Shown one piece after another: positions 58,291 through 64,000 of a DNA stretch of 64,000 nt; position 1 is the first letter of the stretch, and every line of letters begins with the position of its first letter. Origin of the DNA: Dreissena polymorpha (taxonomy: Eukaryota > Mollusca > Bivalvia > Myida > Dreissenidae). Where the stretch lies: positions 186,001 to 250,000 of the forward strand of contig NC_068358.1 of NCBI RefSeq assembly GCF_020536995.1, written 5' to 3'. The notes under the pieces were generated by a model. The model ran no database searches and was not told the origin of the DNA. It saw only the letters and a list, made by a program, of their open reading frames with translations. Made by a program: the position numbers and the translations under genes.

Positions 58291-58655
58291 GTTGCCTCGG
58301 CTAAAAATTGCAGAGCAATGTTGAGATAACAAGGAAAAAAAGGAAAATTTAAGTCAAAGAATAAAATCTATATAAGAAATTGATTCAATTTAATTAATTT
58401 TACAATGATATTCACAAACAAAAATTATCATTGAGTACAATTGGTTCATGTTGAGGCAGATAATTATTTCAATTTAATAACTTCAATTGATGCCAAAATG
58501 GCTCAGCAAAATGATTTGGAAAATCCGTATATTAAACAAAGCGTCTCACTGTACACTTCGATGCTATAATCATAGTGGACCTCGGAACGTACTGACCTAG
58601 AATCGGGTGTTTTACGGCCAGGTCTGGGTTTATTTTGGACCTAGACACACTTCGG

Positions 58656-58797
58656 ATGGTTGGCGTTTTCGGCTTTATTGGTATTCTCCTCTTTAGGGCC
58701 GGCGTCGAGTTAAATCCGGGACCGTTTCAGGTGGTAAGAATCTTTGTTTACATTAGAATTTTCAAATTATGATATCCCGTGGACGTAATAAACTTTT
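58656..58797 (+). CDS. Short leader with 2A-like motif (likely LINE 5' end or leader exon)
   Basis: From an ATG at 58656 the frame reads MVGVFGFIGILLFRAGVELN, then PGP (GVELNPGP at 58701-58724). This matches the ribosome-skipping 2A consensus D-V/I-E-x-N-P-G-P except for Gly in place of Asp. Hydrophobic leaders with 2A motifs start the ORFs of some CR1-like LINEs and some echinoderm NLR proteins. The frame ends about 20 codons later, or it may splice at CAG|GTGGTAAG (58730). No endonuclease or RT was seen after it, so it is a fragment or a lone exon. Confidence 0.4.
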
Positions 58798-58834
58798 TTT
58801 ATATAAAGAAGTTCAAGTCTTTTCTTTTTAATAG

Positions 58835-59290
58835 TCAATGTAGTTGATGATAGAACTGACAGCCGTAGTGCTAAAACAAACTTTTACACAATAAAATTGG
58901 AAAAAAAAATGGCCAGAAACTTTACTGATTTAAAATAAATATTTCTTCTCCTCCTGGTAATCAATTTGTCCCCGTGACGCAATCGGTAACGCGTCAGACT
59001 CTGGATCCATTGACCACTATTATATTGTCACTGCGTTGGTTCGAACCCGATAAGGTATTTTTAATAGTAAATGTAGTTGATGATAGAACTGACAGCCGTA
59101 GTGCTAAAACAAACTTTTACACAAGAAAATAAGAAAAAAAATGGCCAGAAACTTTACTGATTTAAAATAAATATTTCTACTCCTCCTGGTAACCAATTTG
59201 TCCCCGTGACGCAATCGGTAACGCGTCAGACTCTGGATCCATTGACCACTATTATATTGTCACTGCGTTGGTTCGAACCCGATAAGGTCT
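58835..59290. repeat. 230-bp unit in tandem, each with a tRNA-like sequence
   Basis: AATGTAGTTGATGATAGAAC to TGGTTCGAACCCGATAAGGT occurs at about 58835-59057 and 59069-59288. Each contains GTCCCCGTGACGCAATCGGT then AACGCGTCAGACTCTGGATC, resembling the 5' half of tRNA-Arg or tRNA-Gln, and a B-box GGTTCGAACCC. About 20 extra bases lie between the anticodon arm and the T-arm and there is no acceptor stem, so these are tRNA-derived repeats. A third tRNA-like copy is at 60490-60577. Confidence 0.75.
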
Positions 59291-59948
59291 GTTTTTTCCA
59301 AATAACCATCAATGCTCCTTTTTATATGTGCTTATGAGCAAAAACGCTTTTGATTTAATGTATTCACATTTTTCGCTAAAATGTTTGATAGATCTGTTTT
59401 CTTCATATTATAATGTAGATCTATATTATTTTAATATTTCAATAATAAATATATTAAGCACATTCTATTATCCATATACATATTATGGCTTGTATGTGAG
59501 ACCTGCGTCTCAATTTTTTTTAATCTTTTTCTATCTGACTTCAAATGAAGTGACATCATTGTCACTTCAAACACCGTTTATGGCAACAGAATCTAAAATT
59601 GACAATAAACTTGTACGCGATTGTTTCGTCAACTTTATTGATACTAAACTGTTATTTGTAGCGTCTACGATTCAGATAATTTAGGTATAAAATGTAGTTT
59701 AAACGGCCTTTAAAACGCACCAAAGACGTTCTAGGTATAAAAAAATTCAGGGGGGGGGGCATGCCTCCGGACACCCCTAGAATGACCTAAGATACTGCCT
59801 CGGCTAAAATTTGGGTCTGGCTACGCCACTGGTTACCTCACTTTAATGCATTGCATTCCAACCCGCAAGGTATCAAGGTCAGTTCCCGGTCAGTTACAGA
59901 AATCGTTATATATAAAAAAAACGCTATCGGGTAAATTGAAAAAGAAAA
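59133..59948. repeat. Segment Y, copy 1 (about 815 bp)
   Basis: Repeated at 60423-61239 almost without change (GTAGTTT/GTGGTTT, and 9 against 10 G in a G run). It contains a tRNA-like sequence at the left, a 118-codon AT-rich open frame identical in both copies, and GGCATGCCTCCGGACACCCC. Segment X lies between the two Y copies. Confidence 0.9.
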
Positions 59949-59950
59949 AA

Positions 59951-60417
59951 CCATTTAATATGTATTTTGGCATAATCAAAACAAAGTGTATGCATTAATA
60001 TTTGTGTATATTTATGTGTTTTGTATCTATGTTATTAATGAAATTATTAGATGAATATAAAATCTGAGTATATATGTTAATAAAACAATTGTTTCATAAC
60101 AAATACTAGTAACAATATAAATCCAATGATGATTGTTTGTGGTCTATTAAGTTCATTTAGTTTCCAATATCATCTCCATATGAATATCTTAAGTATATCA
60201 AAATAAACACTTCATTAATAATAACATTGCTTTATAACCAGCATGCACATGTTACAATAGAAATTAAAGCACCAATTACATAAAGAAGTACATCGGTATA
60301 CGCAAAGTAACAAATCTTGCTATACAAACATATAAATGATCTAATTATAACACGTAACAAATGATCATCGCAAAAACAGTCTTGGCTATGGGGGTTTATT
60401 ATACCAACAAACATATT
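59951..60417. repeat. Segment X, copy 2
   Basis: 467 bp matching 56280-56746. It is placed exactly between the two Y segments, giving the order Y-X-Y. Confidence 0.9.
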
Positions 60418-60422
60418 GGCCA

Positions 60423-61239
60423 GAAAAAAAATGACCAGAAACTTTACTGATTTAAAATAAATATTTCTACTCCTCCTGGTAACCAATTTGTCCCCGTGAC
60501 GCAATCGGTAACGCGTCAGACTCTGGATCCATTGACCACTATTATATTGTCACTGCGTTGGTTCGAACCCGATAAGGTCTGTTTTTTCCAAATAACCATC
60601 AATGCTCCTTTTTATATGTGCTTATGAGCAAAAACGCTTTTGATTTAATGTATTCACATTTTTCGCTAAAATGTTTGATAGATCTGTTTTCTTCATATTA
60701 TAATGTAGATCTATATTATTTTAATATTTCAATAATAAATATATTAAGCACATTCTATTATCCATATACATATTATGGCTTGTATGTGAGACCTGCGTCT
60801 CAATTTTTTTTAATCTTTTTCTATCTGACTTCAAATGAAGTGACATCATTGTCACTTCAAACACCGTTTATGGCAACAGAATCTAAAATTGACAATAAAC
60901 TTGTACGCGATTGTTTCGTCAACTTTATTGATACTAAACTGTTATTTGTAGCGTCTACGATTCAGATAATTTAGGTATAAAATGTGGTTTAAACGGCCTT
61001 TAAAACGCACCAAAGACGTTCTAGGTATAAAAAAATTCAGGGGGGGGGGGCATGCCTCCGGACACCCCTAGAATGACCTAAGATACTGCCTCGGCTAAAA
61101 TTTGGGTCTGGCTACGCCACTGGTTACCTCACTTTAATGCATTGCATTCCAACCCGCAAGGTATCAAGGTCAGTTCCCGGTCAGTTACAGAAATCGTTAT
61201 ATATAAAAAAAACGCTATCGGGTAAATTGAAAAAGAAAG
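60423..61239. repeat. Segment Y, copy 2
   Basis: Matches 59133-59948. After it, 61240-61738 is unrecognised and holds a 104-codon open frame (61427-61741, MADKPQKQVCSKNAHKNFKY) of unknown meaning that runs into a MITE end. Confidence 0.9.
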
Positions 61240-61738
61240 ATATTAAATGAAGATATTCGGCGATATTATTATGGTATGTCAATCATAGATTTTTTATGTG
61301 TTCTCGACAATTGCATGATAAGTACCAGTTTTAATTAATTTAATTAGAAATATTCAACGATATAGACAAATTTATTAAGCATGATCGAGATGATTCACGA
61401 TACTATTTTCCTAATGGAATAAAAAAATGGCCGACAAACCACAAAAACAGGTCTGTTCGAAGAACGCGCATAAAAATTTCAAATATGTACGACTGATTCG
61501 TGTGTTGCAAGCTGACCTATATGCTTTCATTTACATTCATTCTTCTTGTGTTTTTCTATTCTGTAAATATAGATATCTGATCAATAATAAGCCACGACAT
61601 CTGGCGCAACACCACGTATTTGATTTGGGTGTAATGCAGCTAAGAACTGCGCAGAAAAAGGCATTTTTTAATCTCATAAAAACAACTTTTGATCGTTCGT
61701 CAACACCGACCACAATCAACGCCGTATATCTTTTTTTT

Positions 61739-61797
61739 TAAAGATATTTCTTGTTTTCATTTTGTCAATTTACCAAAACGTGAAAGAGCCCCTTTAA
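61739..61797. mobile_element. Isolated end of the tRNA-Leu-bearing TTAA element family
   Basis: TTTTGTCAATTTACCAAAAC then GTGAAAGAGCCCCTTTAA matches the right tip of 50022-50529. Only the end is present. Confidence 0.7.
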
Positions 61798-61950
61798 AAC
61801 GTTTGTTTTTTATGGTGTTTGTGACCGAAAACAAGAACAATATTTATTTTTATATTGTGTTGTATTTATTCGTGTTGCGTTTGTTCATAACATGTACGCG
61901 TTTAACGAAATGCAGTTAAGCGCGTTTATGATATTAGAAAGTAACATCTC

Positions 61951-62177
61951 TTAACCCATTTATGCAGAGTGGACTCTCCCATCCTTCTAAATTGGATCAA
62001 TTTATTTCCAAAATTAGGGATGCCTTGTATATTTATTTCTATATTTAGAATATTTCTTACAGAAATTCATTTAAGCAAACAGCGCAGACCTTGATGAGAC
62101 GTCTCATGCAGCGTCGCATCTGGGTCTACGCTGTTTGCAAAGTCCTTTTTTCTAGACGCTAGGCATAAATGGGTTAT
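61951..62177. repeat. Hairpin repeat family B, copy 3 (inverted)
   Basis: Ends TTAACCCATTTATGCAGAGT and CTAGGCATAAATGGGTTA. The inner stem pairs AAACAGCGCAGACC with GGTCTACGCTGTTT. It lies just downstream of the stop of the TY-1 gene and may be part of its 3' UTR or flank. Confidence 0.85.
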
Positions 62178-62202
62178 TAGTCGTAGAGAAGAATATCATT
62201 GT

Positions 62203-64000
62203 CTAGCAGTTGAGAGCGTCCAGCTGTCCCATATTGGCCCGGGTGTCTCCGATGGGTTTTCCGCTACGATCCTGACAAAAGCACACCGAACCCGTGCATC
62301 CGGTGGGGGCGTAGTTTCCGAAGCGATCACATGAGAACATCCGACCAATGAGGCCCGTTTTCTGGTAGGCGTACTGGTCACGTGCGCACTCTGTGAAGGT
62401 TACAAAACATGTGATTTTTTTTCGTTTGTTCTGCATATGAGCTTTTGGGTACGAATGAGCTTTTTATTTAAATCTAACGAAACTTATGCACACAAACGTA
62501 AAATATTGTGTTACATGTTACCAACACACAGTAGTTATGAAGCATCATAAAATGGTATATCTTTCGACATTTTTAACATATGATAATACACATTGCACAT
62601 GCAACACTTTATTTAATTCTTATCATAACGTACAATGCCTGCACATTTGATTGGTGTGTGATGAACAATGTAGAACATCATCAAATATTGTATGTCTATA
62701 TATCGACCGTTATCTATGGTGATTCCAATTGGTAAATCGCATAAATCCACTGTAATATATGCCATTGTATTTCTATTCGCGCACGCAAAGTTATCAATAT
62801 TATTCCAATGATTTGTTTATGCCATAACGTAAACGCAGTCTCAGCAATTATATTTTAAGTACATGTGTACTTACGGCAGTCCATGTCGGCAGCCTCCCAC
62901 CTGTTGACCATGAAACCAGAAATCTCAGAGCCGTTGGGAGCGACACAGAACGCTCTGAAATATAAATGGCGAGTCTCCTCGTTACATTATACCGGCTGCT
63001 ATAAATATTGCTGTGACATTAACTGTGGAACATATAACAAGCTTGTTTTATTGCTCGTAGGGTCGAGCGACTTATTCTACAAAATCTCTTATTTTTGTTT
63101 CGGGTGTTTTTGTTACATATATTAATGTTTTAGGCTAATAACGTCTTCGTATTGATAGCATCCCTTTCGAGATAATGTTCAGGTGATTTCTGATAAGTTT
63201 AGAAGACAAAATCTTAAAAAATTGTAGTGCGCAATACCGGAAGAGGTATCAGAAGTTCTTACTGGGAGCCTTGGTACTGCATTCCCTTGAAGTCACCATT
63301 TGCTTCACAAAGGGGTCGCTCCAGTCCCCTTAGCATCCCGTTAGCGGCGGCGTATTTTGCCTCCACTTCCGCAAGCTTAGCGGAGCAGGAACCTGGAAAA
63401 AATGAAGGCATTAAAATATGGCAAGGGCCAGTATGGGCCGCTGTTATTTAACGAATGAATTAAGTGTTGGTACAAAATAAAAATATTTTATTTGATCCAC
63501 ATTCGATGATAAATCGGTGGTGAAGCAAAGCAAAATATGGGAGAGTGAGGGGGGGGGGGGGGTTAAAGGACCAACTTTAAAAATAGTCTTCTCTTAAATC
63601 GCGCGAAATATCCCAACTTGTTTAAATATAACACATGCCAAAACACATGAATGCATCAGTGTACGGTATCGTAGCCCGTATAGAGAATATGGCGTTTTCC
63701 CTCAATGCATACTTTTTATATTCAACTACTTCAAAATGTTGGCTTCACCTATACTTTGACATATACATAAAGCATACATAGAAGACATTTTGTCAGCCCA
63801 AAACGTGTAAACTAGTACAGCATACTGATTTTTTTTAAATTAAACTTTTACAGATCACTGATACTTTTGATTAATTCGAAAGCTTCAAACGCATTCCTAT
63901 AAACGGATATGATTTTCTTCGAAGTGAAAGTTTGAAGGCATTAAATGTAATCGTATCCATCACCTTACCCAATCCTCCGAGGGTTATCACGTGACAAACA
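62203..64000 (-). CDS. Thyroglobulin type-1 domain protein, 3' part (four exons seen, 5' end outside window)
   Basis: Minus-strand exons: 64000(beyond)-63969, 63392-63263, 62954-62875, 62390-62203. Splice sites are GT-AG and phases agree (1, 2, 1). The protein reads GSCSAKLAEVEAKY, PLCEANGDFKGMQYQGSQ, AFCVAPNGSEISGF, MDC: one thyroglobulin type-1 repeat spanning exons. The last exon encodes a second repeat, CARDQYAYQKTGLIGRMFSC, GNYAPTGC, VCFCQDRSGKPIGDT, ending LDALNC and TAG. The last repeat has six cysteines in the usual order, with FCQD in place of the common WCVD. TY-1 repeats occur in secreted proteins, often as cysteine-protease inhibitors or matrix components, so an extracellular role is inferred. 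The upstream partial exon encodes VCHVITLGGLG. How many repeats precede it is unknown. Confidence 0.88.
63549..63562. repeat. 14-base G tract in a TY-1 intron
   Basis: GAGAGTGA is followed by 14 G and TTAAAGG. Single-base runs of this length are often unstable in length and poorly resolved in assemblies. Confidence 0.9.

Noticed and set aside
20263-60577. Functional tRNA genes at 20263, 22612, 50158, 58971, 59205 and 60490
   Set aside because: All keep a B-box, but acceptor stems do not pair properly or extra bases break the cloverleaf. They sit in repeats, so they are called tRNA-derived pseudogenes.
59328-60974. Two identical 118-codon open frames
   Set aside because: They are identical because the whole Y segment is duplicated. 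The sequence is very AT-rich and matches no family known to me.
61427-61741. 104-codon open frame on the plus strand
   Set aside because: No recognisable domain. It ends in the tip of a MITE and has no supporting splice or homology evidence.

Overview
The window is animal nuclear DNA, most likely from a heterodont bivalve. Coding exons are short, bounded by GT-AG splice sites and separated by kilobase-scale AT-rich introns full of tandem repeats, hairpin repeats and TTAA-flanked elements. The hairpin repeats around the core GTCGTCCCAGATTAGCCTGT (23664-23928, 32489-32752) and the modules carrying TGACCTTTGACCT look, from memory, like those of dreissenid mussels. That assignment is recall, not a search. 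All exon models below were built by hand from splice sites, reading phase and family motifs.

Layout. 1-540: a repeat end and a decayed copy of a lectin gene. 3630-7414 (minus): three exons encoding an F-type lectin domain and a truncated PAN/apple module. 7.8-14 kb: dispersed repeats, a TTAA-flanked MITE and a dead LINE. 15.48-17.96 kb: a large foldback element built from CpG-rich nested inverted repeats. 19401-29492 (plus): a complete nine-exon nicotinic acetylcholine receptor alpha-type subunit of 488 codons, with repeats in several introns. 29.5-33.8 kb: hairpin MITEs and a tRNA-Leu-derived element. 33861-52691 (minus): a complete 17-exon MALT1 paracaspase of 842 codons with a death domain, three Ig-like domains, the paracaspase domain and a C-terminal Ig-like region, ending in a TRAF6-type motif. 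52.7-61.9 kb: foldbacks, inverted and direct segmental duplications, a short 2A-like leader and unrecognised exon-like pieces. 62203-64000 (minus): the 3' end of a thyroglobulin type-1 domain protein whose 5' end lies outside the window.

The most unusual signal is a recurrent pattern. At four exon-intron junctions in two unrelated genes (nAChR exon 4; MALT1 exons 3, 10 and 16), the tail of the exon and its 5' splice site are tandemly copied into the following intron. At MALT1 exon 10 this has grown into about 26 copies of a 42-bp unit. Many copies still carry ACC|GTAAGT, and all full-length units keep the reading frame, so alternative donor use would add multiples of 14 residues between an Ig domain and the protease domain.

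The genes show no operon-like relationship. MALT1 (NF-kB signalling) and the lectin fit innate-immune roles, the nAChR is a cation channel, and the TY-1 protein is probably secreted or an inhibitor.
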